A stretch of 64,000 bases of DNA from positions 115,319 to 179,318 of the forward strand of contig CAJWNQ010000001.1 in the NCBI GenBank assembly GCA_913043905.1. Reading direction: 5' to 3'. Every line of letters starts with the position of its first letter. Positions within the stretch are counted from its first letter, which is position 1. Of this stretch, positions 52,818 through 63,945 are shown in pieces. The notes below the pieces were generated by a model. It was not told the DNA's origin. It worked only from the letters and a program-made list of their open reading frames with translations, and ran no database searches. The position numbers were made by a program, and so were the translations under genes. This DNA is from an uncultured Paracoccaceae bacterium. Its GTDB lineage: Bacteria; Pseudomonadota; Alphaproteobacteria; Rhodobacterales; Rhodobacteraceae.

Positions 52818-53438
52818 ATGTCAGAGCAAGAAACACCACAAATTTATTTAATAACCCCAAGTAATGCAGAGCTGTCGTTCTACTCAGAAACATTAGCACC
52901 CTTAATGGATGCTTTTCCTATGGCATGTGTACGTTTGGGTTTAGTATCAGAAGACGAAACTGTCATTAGTCGACACGCAGATCAATTACGTGATGTTTCA
53001 CATGTGCGCGATGTAAGTGCAGTAATTTCTACGCATTATCGCTTGGTTGATGCTTTAGGCCTTGATGGCGTTCACCGAGTAGATGCAGCAAAAACTTTAC
53101 GTGAAATTCGTGATGAGTTGGGCGCAAATGCAATTATAGGAACTCATTGCGGGACATCTCGCCATGTTGGTATGAATGCTGGAGAAGTTGGCGCAGACTA
53201 TATATGTTTTGGTCCAGTAAGCAAAACCGCCTTAACTGATGGCGATATTACAGAATTTGATACTTTTGAATGGTGGTCAGAAATGGTTGAAATACCTGTT
53301 GTTGCCGAAGGAAATGTAACACTAGATGTTGCCAAGGAGTTAGCACCAGTAATAGATTTTTTAGCTCTTGGTCCTGAAATTTGGGCGCATGAAAATCCAG
53401 GTAAACAATTAGAAGAATACATCACTCGAATTACCTAA
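52818..53438 (+). CDS. thiE: Thiamine phosphate synthase family protein
   Basis: MSEQETPQIYLITPSNAEL, GLDGVHRVDAAKTLREIRDELGANAIIGTHCGTSRHVGMNAGEVGADYICFGPV. Confidence 0.82.
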   Translation: MSEQETPQIYLITPSNAELSFYSETLAPLMDAFPMACVRLGLVSEDETVISRHADQLRDVSHVRDVSAVISTHYRLVDALGLDGVHRVDAAKTLREIRDELGANAIIGTHCGTSRHVGMNAGEVGADYICFGPVSKTALTDGDITEFDTFEWWSEMVEIPVVAEGNVTLDVAKELAPVIDFLALGPEIWAHENPGKQLEEYITRIT

Positions 53439-54231
53439 GCTTTAATCCTGCAAAAACTGCAGCTTCAGCGGCTAGCGCAAGCTCTTTGCGATCACTAAAT
53501 TCAGCAACGCTTAAAGGATCATGAAATATTAATTCGACACTTCCTTGCTTCCACTCAGACAGAACCATAATAAATGCTGCAAAAAATCCCATCTCAGCCC
53601 ACCAGCCATACCAATTTCGCCGTTTAGACTTTGGAGCAACATAATTAACAGTTACTGGTTGTATCCATGTCAATTCTAATGCACCTTTTTCAAAAAAAGC
53701 AGCAAATAAAGATGATTTAAACGGTAATACTCTGCGCCCATCAGTGCTAGTTCCTTCGGGAAAAAATAATAGCTTATCGCCTAGAAAAATACGCTCTAAA
53801 AATACATTTTTTTGATTTATTGCATCACTGCGTAATCGTCTAATAAACACAGTACCCACATGTTTGGCAATCATACCAATAAATGGCCATTCTCTAACTT
53901 CTGCTTTAGAAACAAAATAAACTTTTTGTGCCGCATTTAATACAAAAATATCAAGCCATGATGAATGGTTTGCAACCACCGCACCGGCATATTGCATTGG
54001 TTTTCCAACTCTAATCAGTCGAATACCCATAAAGAATAATGACCCCATGCATGCTAATTTAACAATCAACTGTCCTGCATTCTTTTTCCCAACAGTTCGC
54101 AATATAATCAGAGGAATAAACATAGTTAAAATAGTTGAAGCAATCAAAGCTAATCTAAACGTTAATAGAAGCCACCCCAGTCCTTTTGGACGCTCAAGTT
54201 CTGCTTCAGGAATGCCCTGCCATGCTTGCAT
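53431..54231 (-). CDS. olsA: Lysophospholipid acyltransferase, probable OlsA
   Basis: VVANHSSWLDIFVLNAA, FFPEGTSTDGRRVLPFKSSLF; TAATG coupling with olsB. Confidence 0.85.
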   Translation of the reverse strand: MQAWQGIPEAELERPKGLGWLLLTFRLALIASTILTMFIPLIILRTVGKKNAGQLIVKLACMGSLFFMGIRLIRVGKPMQYAGAVVANHSSWLDIFVLNAAQKVYFVSKAEVREWPFIGMIAKHVGTVFIRRLRSDAINQKNVFLERIFLGDKLLFFPEGTSTDGRRVLPFKSSLFAAFFEKGALELTWIQPVTVNYVAPKSKRRNWYGWWAEMGFFAAFIMVLSEWKQGSVELIFHDPLSVAEFSDRKELALAAEAAVFAGLKLR

Positions 54232-55004
54232 TATTTTGCTCCCTTTAAATACATTGACTTATATTTGTCCAACATGCGTTGAGTATCCATCACAAGGCAT
54301 ACATCAATTGTATTAAAATCACTATCTAAACTAGCTCCACAGCCCACGAAACCACCAAGCCTGATGTACGCTTTGATTAGAGGAGGTAATTGCTTTAAAG
54401 CGATCATTCTGTTGACTTCAGATATTGGAAGAATGTCCATTTCAATTCTATTTTTACCTAACGCTCTCACTTGAAGGTTTTCAGGCGCTAGATGATTATG
54501 ATGTAGGAAAGAAAGTGCATGAGCTATAGCATTAGCATCTGTTCCATGAAATGAAGCAACACCAAATAATACATCTATTTTATTTTTTATTACGTACTCA
54601 GCTAGCCCATTCCACATCATGTATAAAGCAACTCCACCGCGGTGATGAATGTTGACACATGAACGCCCTAATTCTAAAATTTTACGTCCAGAGTTTATCA
54701 ATTTTTGCAGATCATATTCTACGGCACTATAAAACCCTTTTTCTTTATAAGCGACATCACCTGTTAAAAGACGATACACGCCAATAACGTTCTCACTAAC
54801 ATCCTTATTTGCCTCATCTACTAGAATAAGGTGTTCAAAACTATCATCAAACTCATCATATTCTAACTGTAATCTGTGACATTTTTCAGATGTATTAGCA
54901 CCCAATTCCTCAACGAAAACGCGATAGCGTAATCGCTGTGCGGCACGCAATTCTTGATCTGATTGGGCAATTTTTATTGTTAGATAATTTTTATCAATGT
55001 GCAT
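54231..55004 (-). CDS. olsB: L-ornithine N-alpha-acyltransferase, probable OlsB
   Basis: AAQRLRYRVFVEELGA, EYDEFDDSFEHLILVDE, LELGRSCVNIHHRGGVALYMMWNGLAEYV. Confidence 0.88.
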   Translation of the reverse strand: MHIDKNYLTIKIAQSDQELRAAQRLRYRVFVEELGANTSEKCHRLQLEYDEFDDSFEHLILVDEANKDVSENVIGVYRLLTGDVAYKEKGFYSAVEYDLQKLINSGRKILELGRSCVNIHHRGGVALYMMWNGLAEYVIKNKIDVLFGVASFHGTDANAIAHALSFLHHNHLAPENLQVRALGKNRIEMDILPISEVNRMIALKQLPPLIKAYIRLGGFVGCGASLDSDFNTIDVCLVMDTQRMLDKYKSMYLKGAK

Positions 55005-55077
55005 TTATCATTTTTCATATTATTCAAAGAATAATTTAATAATGGGAAAAGTTTACAAACCTAAAATACTTTAAAGA

Positions 55078-55245
55078 TTAGTAGACTAGATTCAATTCAA
55101 TAGTAGATCCATTAATAACAACTTTTCCTTGCTCTTCAAAATTTACAGTTATCTTTCCATTTATAACAGATTGAACTTGCCCAACTCCCCAGTCTGGTTG
55201 ACTGGGATGTGTCACTAGTTGTCCAGGAATCAGAAAATCATTCAT
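55078..55245 (-). CDS. DUF3553 domain protein
   Basis: MNDFLIPGQLVTHPSQPDWGVGQVQSVINGKITVNFEEQGKVVI. Confidence 0.85.
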   Translation of the reverse strand: MNDFLIPGQLVTHPSQPDWGVGQVQSVINGKITVNFEEQGKVVINGSTIELNLVY

Positions 55246-55287
55246 AATCATAAACCTTTTTACAATCAAAACTTTATCTAAAAACTA

Positions 55288-55815
55288 TCAGATTTCAATT
55301 AAGCTTTTAAGAAAAATTCGCATTTTATGCTGATAATCTTTGGCAGATTTCTGCAATTTTATTACATCATTATCTTTAATTTTTCGGATAACTTTAGCTG
55401 GCATCCCAACAACCAAAGAATTGTCTGGAATTTCAGTGCCTTCCTTAACTAATGCCCCAGCACCAATAAGGCAGTTTCTGCCAATTTTCACACCGTTAAG
55501 TATTGTAGCACTCATACCAATCAAAGAATTATCCCCAATTATACAACTGTGTAAAATAGCTGAGTGGCCAATGGTGCAGTTTTTACCAACATTTAGTGGT
55601 AAACCTTCATCAGTATGCAAGATACAATTTTCTTGAATATTAGTACCATCACCAACGGTGATTAATTCATTATCTCCTCTAATGACTGCACCAAACCATA
55701 TGCCGCAACCAGATCCAATTCGAACTTTCCCAATAACTTGTGCATTAGGAGCTACCCAATAATCATCATCCGACGGTAATTCTGGCTTAATATCTTGAAG
55801 ACTATAAATAGTCAT
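55288..55815 (-). CDS. Gamma carbonic anhydrase family protein (hexapeptide repeat)
   Basis: VRIGSGCGIWFGAVIRGDNELITVGDGTNIQENCILHTDEG, GHSAILHSCIIGDNSLIGMSATILNG. Confidence 0.93.
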   Translation of the reverse strand: MTIYSLQDIKPELPSDDDYWVAPNAQVIGKVRIGSGCGIWFGAVIRGDNELITVGDGTNIQENCILHTDEGLPLNVGKNCTIGHSAILHSCIIGDNSLIGMSATILNGVKIGRNCLIGAGALVKEGTEIPDNSLVVGMPAKVIRKIKDNDVIKLQKSAKDYQHKMRIFLKSLIEI

Positions 55816-56456
55816 GACATTGTATCAAATTCTGTATTTAAATTTTCTATTAAAGATTCTAAATCATTGCGCCGTGCCTGTTTTGTACGCTCCGCTATCA
55901 GTATAGATTTCAAAGCTTCAAAAGACTGTTGCAAGTCATTATTTACGATTAAATATTCATATTCATTCCAATGACTAATTTCATCTTTTGATTTTGACAT
56001 CCGGCTTGCAACCACTTCAATACTATCTTGGCCGCGTGCATTTAACCTACGTTCCAATTCAGAGATTGATGGCGGTAAAATAAAAATAGAAATTACATCA
56101 TTTTTCATTGATGATGCACGGATTTGTTTTCCACCTTGCCAATCAACGTCAAATACTACGTCTATACCTTTAGAAACTGCACTTTCAATTGGCTCTTTTG
56201 GTGATCCATAAAAGTTATCAAAGACTTTAGCGTGCTCCAACATACCATCTGAAACAATTAATTTTTCGAATTCATTGTATGTCTTGAAATAGTACTCACG
56301 ACCATCAACTTCACCAGAACGTGGATCACGCGTCGTTGCAGAAACAGAAAACCTTAAACTAGGATCCCAGTCTAACAACATTCGAGATAGGGTCGATTTC
56401 CCTGCTCCTGATGGTGATGAAAGGATAATTAATAACCCACGGCGTGTTTTAGTCAT
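55812..56456 (-). CDS. gmk: Guanylate kinase
   Basis: LIILSSPSGAGKSTLSRMLLDWD, SVSATTRDPRSGEVDGREYYF, FDVDWQGGKQI. Confidence 0.96.
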   Translation of the reverse strand: MTKTRRGLLIILSSPSGAGKSTLSRMLLDWDPSLRFSVSATTRDPRSGEVDGREYYFKTYNEFEKLIVSDGMLEHAKVFDNFYGSPKEPIESAVSKGIDVVFDVDWQGGKQIRASSMKNDVISIFILPPSISELERRLNARGQDSIEVVASRMSKSKDEISHWNEYEYLIVNNDLQQSFEALKSILIAERTKQARRNDLESLIENLNTEFDTMS

Positions 56457-56696
56457 AAGCTACTCCACATTTAACAATTCGCTTGCATATTAAATCAGAA
56501 ACGCAGCACATTGGAAAATTTATAATTTTATTCTAAAATAATATCGTAAATAAAATAAACTTTCAGTATGAAATATAATTTAATATTAATTAACAAAATT
56601 TAACAAAATTATAAGTTTTAATAAATAGAATAAACCAGATTACCAAAAGTAAGCTGGATTATATTAAAATATTAAAATCTATGTTGATATTCAAAA

Positions 56697-58067
56697 TCAT
56701 AATGCTTTACAGGCTGCATTATGACGAGACTCCAATAGTTCAGAAACTAAAAATGCCAACTCAAGAGCTTGGGAAGCATTCAAGCGTGGATCACAAGCTG
56801 TATGATAACGTGATGAAAGATCTTCATCAGTTACAGCACGAAAACCACCAGTACATTCAGTAACATCTTTACCTGTCATTTCAAAATGCACCCCACCTGG
56901 CACTGTGCCTTCAGCTTTATGGACCGCAAAAAATTCTTGCACTTCACGTAATACACTTTCAAATGGTCTTGTTTTATAACCAGTTGAAGATTTAATAGTA
57001 TTCCCGTGCATTGCGTCACAAGTCCATAATACATTACGTCCCTCTGCTTGAACTGCCTTTATCAAGCGGGGTAAATGATCACCTACATTTCCTGCACCAA
57101 AACGCGCAATTAATGTTAATCGGCCTGCATCGTTTTCAGGATTAAGTTTATCTATTAAGCGTAATAAATCATCTTCTGAAATTGTTGGCCCACATTTTAA
57201 ACCAATTGGATTTTGCACACCACTACAAAACTCCACGTGTGCGCCATCAGGTTGACGCGTTCTGTCACCAATCCAGATCATATGACCAGATCCAGCAATT
57301 GGTAAATTAGTTGTGCTGTCAACTCGGCATAGAGCTTCTTCATACTCCAATAATAGTGCTTCATGAGAAGTGTAAAAGTTTACCGTACGTAGCGCGTCAG
57401 TGCTATCTGAACTAATTCCTGCAGCTGTCATAAAGTCTAAGGCATCTGATATTCGCTTGGCTAAATCTTTATATTTTTGAGCGGATCCTGCTGCATTTGC
57501 GAATCCCAAATTCCATTCTTGGACATGATGAATATCTGCAAAACCACCTTGGCTAAATGCTCGCAATAAGTTTAAAGATGCCGCTGATTGAGTATACGCG
57601 CGTAGCATATTTTCAGGATTAGGAATGCGCGCAGCTGGCGTAAACTCTAATTCATTGATGATATCTCCACGGTAACTAGGTAGTTCTACTCCATCAATGG
57701 TTTCTGTCGGTGTCGACCTTGGCTTTGCAAATTGGCCGGCAACACGTCCAATTTTAACAACTGGAACTTTAGCACCAAATGTTAAAACAACAGCCATTTG
57801 TAACATTACTTTATAGGTATCACGCAACATATCGGCATTAAATTCATCAAAGCTTTCTGCACAATCCCCGCCCTGAAGGAGAAATGCTTCTCCACGCGAT
57901 GCAGCAGCTAATTTTGCCTTTAATGATCTTGCTTCGCCAGCAAAAACTAATGGTGGATAAGATGATAAACGAACTTCGACAGCATTTAATGCTGCTTGAT
58001 CCAGATATTCAGGCATCTGAATTCGTTGCTTATTGCGCCATCCTGATTTTTTCCATTCCGATGTCAT
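56697..58067 (-). CDS. Class II 3-deoxy-7-phosphoheptulonate synthase
   Basis: [64 protein letters not shown] 58067 preferred. Confidence 0.95.
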   Translation of the reverse strand: MTSEWKKSGWRNKQRIQMPEYLDQAALNAVEVRLSSYPPLVFAGEARSLKAKLAAASRGEAFLLQGGDCAESFDEFNADMLRDTYKVMLQMAVVLTFGAKVPVVKIGRVAGQFAKPRSTPTETIDGVELPSYRGDIINELEFTPAARIPNPENMLRAYTQSAASLNLLRAFSQGGFADIHHVQEWNLGFANAAGSAQKYKDLAKRISDALDFMTAAGISSDSTDALRTVNFYTSHEALLLEYEEALCRVDSTTNLPIAGSGHMIWIGDRTRQPDGAHVEFCSGVQNPIGLKCGPTISEDDLLRLIDKLNPENDAGRLTLIARFGAGNVGDHLPRLIKAVQAEGRNVLWTCDAMHGNTIKSSTGYKTRPFESVLREVQEFFAVHKAEGTVPGGVHFEMTGKDVTECTGGFRAVTDEDLSSRYHTACDPRLNASQALELAFLVSELLESRHNAACKAL

Positions 58068-58261
58068 TTCAGACTCCATTTTTAGTTTTGAAGTTATGCT
58101 TAAGACAGCTATCAACTCAAAACCAGCACTTTTTACGTAAAAATAATTAATGATAAACATCGCAACATTAGTTTTCTATTGTAAAAAAATAAAGTGAGAG
58201 TAATTGTTCTTTTATTAGCTGCGAAAAAAAGCTGATTTTCAAACGATTTAAGGGCTTTAAA

Positions 58262-59230
58262 ATGACTGACCATGCGCCACTAAAACGGTTTATATTTTTA
58301 TTACTAGGCGAATTTTCCCAGCTGCCATTTTCTTGCGCTGTAGAAACTTTACGCCATGCAAATCGCTTTAGTGATTATGTTGTATATGACTGGGCACTTG
58401 CAGGCATAGGTGGTGAGTTTGTAACTGCCTCAAACTCAATAGAAATTAAATTAGACTTTGGTTTAGAAGACACAAAGCGTAATGATGTAATAATCGTTTG
58501 TGGGGGCTTAAATATTCGCAAGCATACAACACAACCAATATTAAACTGGTTAAGAAAAGAAGCTCGAAAGGGCACACAAATTGGAAGTATATGTACTGCT
58601 ACTTATGTCTTAGCTAAAGCTGGATTGTTGGATGGAAAACGAAGTACAATTCATTGGGAAAATTTAGATAGCTTTGAAGAAGAATTTCCAGAAGTTGACT
58701 TACAAAAAACTGTATTTACAATGGATGGTAATCGCTTCACAGCAGCTGGTGGAGTATCACCAATTGATTTGATGTTATCAATTATATCTAAAGATATGAG
58801 TCAAGACGCTGCTAACTGGGTTGCAGACCAAATGATATATAATTCAGCTCGAACAGAAAAAGATGGTCAACGTTTATCTATTCCAACTCGGATTGGTGTA
58901 CGTCATCCAAAGTTGGCAAACGTAATCAAAATGATGGAAGAAAATATTGAAGAACCTATTTCGCCTTCATTATTAGCACAAGAAGTGGGTATGTCTACAC
59001 GACAACTTGAAAGGTTATTCCGGCGATATTTAGATAGATCACCCAAACGTTATTATATGGAACTTCGATTACAGAAAGCACGTAACCTATTGATGCAAAC
59101 TGATATGTCAGTAATTAATGTGGCACTAGCATGTGGCTTTACTTCACCATCACATTTTTCGAAATGTTATAGATCACAATACGATACAACACCTTATCGT
59201 GAGCGCGGGTCACAGGCTGGTGAGAAATAA
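58262..59230 (+). CDS. GlxA family (DJ-1/PfpI plus AraC-type HTH) transcriptional regulator
   Basis: GSICTATYVLAKAGLLDGKRSTIHWEN; MSTRQLERLFRRYLDRSPKRYYMELRLQKARNLL...GFTSPSHFSKCYRSQYDTTPYRER. Confidence 0.93.
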   Translation: MTDHAPLKRFIFLLLGEFSQLPFSCAVETLRHANRFSDYVVYDWALAGIGGEFVTASNSIEIKLDFGLEDTKRNDVIIVCGGLNIRKHTTQPILNWLRKEARKGTQIGSICTATYVLAKAGLLDGKRSTIHWENLDSFEEEFPEVDLQKTVFTMDGNRFTAAGGVSPIDLMLSIISKDMSQDAANWVADQMIYNSARTEKDGQRLSIPTRIGVRHPKLANVIKMMEENIEEPISPSLLAQEVGMSTRQLERLFRRYLDRSPKRYYMELRLQKARNLLMQTDMSVINVALACGFTSPSHFSKCYRSQYDTTPYRERGSQAGEK

Positions 59231-59355
59231 TCCCCAAGATATAGTATTGTGAGGATTAATTTTTAGTTTTTAATTTTTAGTTTCACACTTTATAAATAAT
59301 ATAGTTTATGTTTTAGGATAATTTAATATTAAAGATTTAAATATATTAAAAATTA

Positions 59356-61080
59356 ATGGAAAATTTAATGGCTGCTGATAAGATGAAATTTATTCCTGAG
59401 CTTTATGCTCCTGTTGAAGCTACTCAATCTTTAAAAATTGAAGCAACCGACCTAATTTCTTGGGATCTAACATCAAGACAAACCTGTGACTTAGAGTTAT
59501 TAATGAATGGTGGCTTTTATCCACTTAAAGGCTTTTTAGGTAAAAAAGATTACATCAACGTAGTTGAAAATATGCGTTTAGCTGATGGTACATTATGGCC
59601 AATACCTATCACGTTAGACGTTTCTAAGAGTTTTTCTGAAAAATTAAAGACTGGTCAAAAAATTGCTCTGCGCGACCAAGAGGGTGTTATCTTAGCAACC
59701 TTGGAAATTTCTGATATTTATATCCCAGACAAAAAAAAAGAGGCTGAAAATGTCTATGGTGAGGACGACCAAGCACATCCAGCAGTAAATTATCTATTTA
59801 ATACAGCAGGTGATGTATATTTGGGTGGTGCCGTCATAGGAATTCAACCAGTTGTACATTATGATTTTCGTGCTCGTCGAAATTCACCAAATGAATTACG
59901 TTTGTTTTTTCAAAAAGTTGGTTGGCATCGTGTAGTTGCGTTTCAAACACGCAACCCATTACACAAGGCACACCAGGAATTAACGTTTAGAGCTGCACGT
60001 GACGCCCAAGCAAACCTATTAATACATCCGGTTGTTGGTATGGGAAAACCAGGCGACATTGATCATTTTACTCGCGTTCGTTGTTATGAAGCAGTACTTG
60101 ATCAATATCCAGCGGCAACCACCACAATGTCTTTGATAAACTTAGCAATGCGGATGGCTGGTCCTCGTGAAGCAATATGGCACGGTTTAATTCGTAAAAA
60201 CCACGGATGTACACATTTTATTGTGGGCCGTGATCACGCGGGCCCAGGAAAAAACAGTAAGGGTGAAGAGTTTTATGGTTCATATGACGCCCAAGTATTG
60301 TTCGAAAAGCATCAAAATGAAATGGGCATAGAAATGGTCGACTTCAAAAACATGGTCTATGTGCAAGAGCGTGCCCAATACGAAGCGCAAGAGGAAATAA
60401 GCGATCCAGATAATGTAACAGTTTTAGACATCTCAGGCACCGAACTACGCCGTCGACTAAGCGAAGGTTTAGACATTCCTGAATGGTTTTCCTTTCCTGC
60501 TGTAGTTAACGAATTACGTAAATCTAAACCACAGCGATCAAAACAAGGCTTCACCGTGCTTTTTACTGGGCTTTCGGGCTCAGGAAAATCGACAATAGCC
60601 AATGCATTAATGGTCAAGTTAATGGAAATGGGCGGTCGCCCTGTGACATTACTGGACGGCGATTTAGTGCGTAAAAATCTATCATCTGAACTAGGATTTT
60701 CTAAAGAGCACCGTGATTTGAATATTAGACGCATTGGATATGTTGCATCTGAAATTACAAAAAATGGTGGCATTGCTATTTGTGCACCAATTGCACCATA
60801 TTCCATAACACGAAATGCCATTCGTGAAGAAATTGAACACTTTGGTGCATTTATAGAAATTCACGTTGCAACAAGTATAGAAGAATGTGAACGCCGCGAC
60901 CGTAAGGGATTATACAAACTAGCGCGAGATGGAAAAATTAAAGAGTTCACTGGGATTTCAGACCCTTATGATATCCCAAAAAATCCAGAGATCCGCTTGG
61001 AAACAGAAAATGTAGATGTTGATAGCTGCGCACATCAAATTCTTTTAAAATTAGAAAGTATGGGACTGATTAATAGTTAA
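59356..61080 (+). CDS. Bifunctional sulfate adenylyltransferase / adenylylsulfate kinase
   Basis: N-terminal ATP sulfurylase (AFQTRNPLHKAHQELTFRAA, HFIVGRDHAGPGK) fused to APS kinase (LFTGLSGSGKSTIANALMVKL, LDGDLVRKNLSSELGFS). Confidence 0.95.
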   Translation: MENLMAADKMKFIPELYAPVEATQSLKIEATDLISWDLTSRQTCDLELLMNGGFYPLKGFLGKKDYINVVENMRLADGTLWPIPITLDVSKSFSEKLKTGQKIALRDQEGVILATLEISDIYIPDKKKEAENVYGEDDQAHPAVNYLFNTAGDVYLGGAVIGIQPVVHYDFRARRNSPNELRLFFQKVGWHRVVAFQTRNPLHKAHQELTFRAARDAQANLLIHPVVGMGKPGDIDHFTRVRCYEAVLDQYPAATTTMSLINLAMRMAGPREAIWHGLIRKNHGCTHFIVGRDHAGPGKNSKGEEFYGSYDAQVLFEKHQNEMGIEMVDFKNMVYVQERAQYEAQEEISDPDNVTVLDISGTELRRRLSEGLDIPEWFSFPAVVNELRKSKPQRSKQGFTVLFTGLSGSGKSTIANALMVKLMEMGGRPVTLLDGDLVRKNLSSELGFSKEHRDLNIRRIGYVASEITKNGGIAICAPIAPYSITRNAIREEIEHFGAFIEIHVATSIEECERRDRKGLYKLARDGKIKEFTGISDPYDIPKNPEIRLETENVDVDSCAHQILLKLESMGLINS

Positions 61081-61113
61081 AATACACTATTTTTAATTAA
61101 ATCAGTCTCTGTT

Positions 61114-61338
61114 TCAGTGAACAGAATGTAGAGAAAACTTGTGTTCTTGAGCTAATGCAAAAGCAACTTGTTGATCTTCAACTAAAGCAATTTGCTGACC
61201 ATTTTCAGCATAAACAGCAAATAGTGGCATGTTTTTATCAATGCTATCCAGTACCTCAACAGGTAATTCGTCATGAGAGATAGATCTTATATAAACAATA
61301 TTACTAGGTAATCCCATTTTTTCATATAAGGGGGTCAT
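61114..61338 (-). CDS. DUF1150 family protein
   Basis: IVYIRSISHDELPVEVLDSIDKNMPLFAVYAENGQQIALVEDQQVAFALAQEHKFSLHSVH; next to hsp20. Confidence 0.85.
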   Translation of the reverse strand: MTPLYEKMGLPSNIVYIRSISHDELPVEVLDSIDKNMPLFAVYAENGQQIALVEDQQVAFALAQEHKFSLHSVH

Positions 61339-61347
61339 ATTTTAGTC

Positions 61348-61761
61348 CTATTTCTTATTTATTTCAATTGTTTGAACAATAGCGTTTGGTACCGATCTTT
61401 GCAGATCAACATGCAGTAAACCATTCTCTAAGTTAGCACCAGCAACTTCAACTCCATCAGCCAAAACGAAACTCCGCTGAAATTGTCGCGCTGCTATACC
61501 ATGGTGTAAAAATACTTTACCTTCACTGTTGTCTATTTGGCGCCCACGTATTACTAATTGACTGTCTTCTAGCGTAATTGATAAATCATCATCACAAAAT
61601 CCTGCAACGGCTAGTGTTATTCTATAGGCTGTATCAGAACTTTGTTCGATATTGTACGGTGGGTAGCCTTCATTTCCAGTTTTAGCAGTACGTTCAACCA
61701 AACGATCCAACTGTTCAAATCCCAATAAAAATGGATGGGATGCAAAAGATATTTTTGTCAT
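61348..61761 (-). CDS. Hsp20/IbpA family small heat shock protein
   Basis: GYPPYNIEQSSDTAYRITLAVAGFCDDDLSITLEDSQLVIRG, HHGIAARQFQRSFVLADGVEVAGANLENGLLHVDLQR. Confidence 0.95.
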   Translation of the reverse strand: MTKISFASHPFLLGFEQLDRLVERTAKTGNEGYPPYNIEQSSDTAYRITLAVAGFCDDDLSITLEDSQLVIRGRQIDNSEGKVFLHHGIAARQFQRSFVLADGVEVAGANLENGLLHVDLQRSVPNAIVQTIEINKK

Positions 61762-61948
61762 TTTAAGCCCTTTTTAAGCGACTGAATCAGGTCCCATGTT
61801 GGCAACCTTGTTAGAATATGATGATTTTAGTGGGAAATCTCAAGCGAATTGAGGTGAAATAACACAAATATCATATATAAAGTTTCTAACTAACATATAT
61901 TTTGGGCAAAATATAAAAATCTTATCTGAAATTTCTTATAAAGATGTT

Positions 61949-62131
61949 TTGAAAATTAAATTAATTTACTTATGCGAAACACACCAAGACCCAGACCATG
62001 CAATTAAGGCTCTTCATTTCACAGCTAATAGTGGCTTATTGAGCTTAAAGAGGTTAAAACGCAATAAATTAGCACTTAAAGATATAATTGCACGTCTAAA
62101 AGATAAACTGACACCAGATATTATTGCCTAA
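61949..62131 (+). CDS. Small DUF465/YdcH-like protein (tentative)
   Basis: C-terminal LKRLKRNKLALKDIIARLKDKLTPDIIA; TTG start uncertain. Confidence 0.5.
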   Translation: MKIKLIYLCETHQDPDHAIKALHFTANSGLLSLKRLKRNKLALKDIIARLKDKLTPDIIA

Positions 62132-62187
62132 ACTAATATTTCCAGGTTATACCAATACTTTCTGCAATACATGAAAGCGATAAACTT

Positions 62188-62676
62188 ATGTCACAGATTA
62201 AAGTCGGAATCATTATGGGATCACAATCAGATTGGCCCACTATGCAAGAAGCTGCTAATATATTAGATGAACTTAGTGTCCCTTTTGAAACTAAGATTGT
62301 TTCAGCGCACCGTACACCTGATCGCTTGTGGGAATATGGGAAAACAGCTGTTGAGCGTGGGTTAAGTGTTATTATTGCAGGTGCAGGTGGCGCAGCACAT
62401 TTACCAGGCATGATGGCATCAAAAACGCGAGTTCCAGTACTTGGAGTTCCAGTCCAAACTAAAGCTTTAAGCGGTGTAGACAGCTTATACTCAATACTAC
62501 AGATGCCCAAAGGTTACCCAGTCGCTACGATGGCAATTGGCAGCACAGGTGCAGCGAATGCTGGGTTAATGGCAGCAGCAATTATAGCTATTACAGACCC
62601 CGAGTTAGCCACGAGGTTAGACGAATGGCGTTTAGCTTTGTCTAAATCTATTCCAGATGAACCATCATATGATTAA
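62188..62676 (+). CDS. purE: 5-(carboxyamino)imidazole ribonucleotide mutase
   Basis: [52 protein letters not shown]. Confidence 0.97.
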   Translation: MSQIKVGIIMGSQSDWPTMQEAANILDELSVPFETKIVSAHRTPDRLWEYGKTAVERGLSVIIAGAGGAAHLPGMMASKTRVPVLGVPVQTKALSGVDSLYSILQMPKGYPVATMAIGSTGAANAGLMAAAIIAITDPELATRLDEWRLALSKSIPDEPSYD

Positions 62677-63742
62677 TCCATTAAAACAGGGTTCAACGAT
62701 TGGTATCCTAGGCGGTGGCCAATTAGGCCGAATGTTAGCTGTAGCAGCAAGCAAGCTAGGCTTCAAAACACACATTTATGAACCTGAAAAAAATCCACCT
62801 GCAAGCCATGTTGCAAATAAAGTTACTACTGCTGCATATGAAGATACCAACGCATTAATAACGTTTGCAAATGAAGTTGACGTAATTACATTTGAATTTG
62901 AAAATATTCCAGAAACTGCATTAAATACACTTGAAACTATACGTAAAGTGTTACCTGCTAGAAATGCTTTGGTAACAAGTCAGGATCGCATAATAGAGAA
63001 AAAATTTCTTGAAGAACTAGGACTTAAAGTTGCACCATACGCCAATATAAATACCCAATCTGATCTTTTGTCCGCACTAGCTACTGTTGGCGCACCATCC
63101 ATTATGAAAACAAGGCGCTTTGGTTATGATGGCAAAGGCCAAGTACGCTTAAAAGAAGTAGATTGTGGCAATATCGCTTGGGAAGAGCTCGGCAAAACTC
63201 CTTGCGTACTCGAAGGTCTAATAAATTTTGAAAAAGAAATTTCAGTTATTGGTGCCCGCAATCAATCTGGTGAAGTAGTATGCTTTGATCCAGGTGAAAA
63301 TACACATAAAGACGGCATACTGCATACAACAAATGTTCCAGCTGGTATTACCACTTCGCAACGTATGGATGCGGTTTTACTAACTGGAAAAATTCTTAAT
63401 GCATTAGATTATGTTGGCGTAATGGGAATTGAGTTATTTGTCACGTCAGACGAATTATTAATCAACGAAATTGCTCCTCGCGTTCACAATTCAGGCCACT
63501 GGACACAAAATGGCTGCGTTATTGATCAATTTGAGCAACATATCCGTGCAATCTCAGGCTGGCATTTAGGTGATGGCAAACGTCATTCAAACGTTTTAAT
63601 GACTAATTTAATTGGAACAGACGCTTTAGACATAGATACGCTGTCCAAAGACACAAGTATTGGCATTCATCTTTACGGTAAAGAAATTGTAAAATCTGGC
63701 CGCAAGATGGGACATATTAATAAAATCTTAGTTAATAACTAA
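62669..63742 (+). CDS. purK: 5-(carboxyamino)imidazole ribonucleotide synthase
   Basis: [54 protein letters not shown]. Confidence 0.96.
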   Translation: MINPLKQGSTIGILGGGQLGRMLAVAASKLGFKTHIYEPEKNPPASHVANKVTTAAYEDTNALITFANEVDVITFEFENIPETALNTLETIRKVLPARNALVTSQDRIIEKKFLEELGLKVAPYANINTQSDLLSALATVGAPSIMKTRRFGYDGKGQVRLKEVDCGNIAWEELGKTPCVLEGLINFEKEISVIGARNQSGEVVCFDPGENTHKDGILHTTNVPAGITTSQRMDAVLLTGKILNALDYVGVMGIELFVTSDELLINEIAPRVHNSGHWTQNGCVIDQFEQHIRAISGWHLGDGKRHSNVLMTNLIGTDALDIDTLSKDTSIGIHLYGKEIVKSGRKMGHINKILVNN

Positions 63743-63746
63743 TCTG

Positions 63747-63786
63747 CATTTGCCATATAGTTTAATATTAAACTATATGGCAAATG
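63747..63786. repeat. 40-bp perfect palindrome with no spacer
   Basis: CATTTGCCATATAGTTTAAT|ATTAAACTATATGGCAAATG. Confidence 0.9.
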
Positions 63787-63833
63787 GATTGATTATATAA
63801 TACTTCTGTTTATTTAAATCTAATAAAATGACA

Positions 63834-63859
63834 AAAGGGTCGCATTTTAGCGACCCTTT
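63834..63859. terminator. Intrinsic terminator between purK and groL
   Basis: AAAGGGTCGC-ATTTTA-GCGACCCTTT. Confidence 0.8.
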
Positions 63860-63945
63860 ATTTTCTTATATTGGATAATGTAATTCTATAAAGCTATAGG
63901 TATTATATAAAAAACCTATATTTATAAGTCCGCAAAGCGAACTGA

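Noticed and set aside
61762-61948. Possible RpoH-type promoter (CTTGAGA...) upstream of hsp20
   Set aside because: The -35-like element is present but I could not find a convincing -10 at the right spacing.
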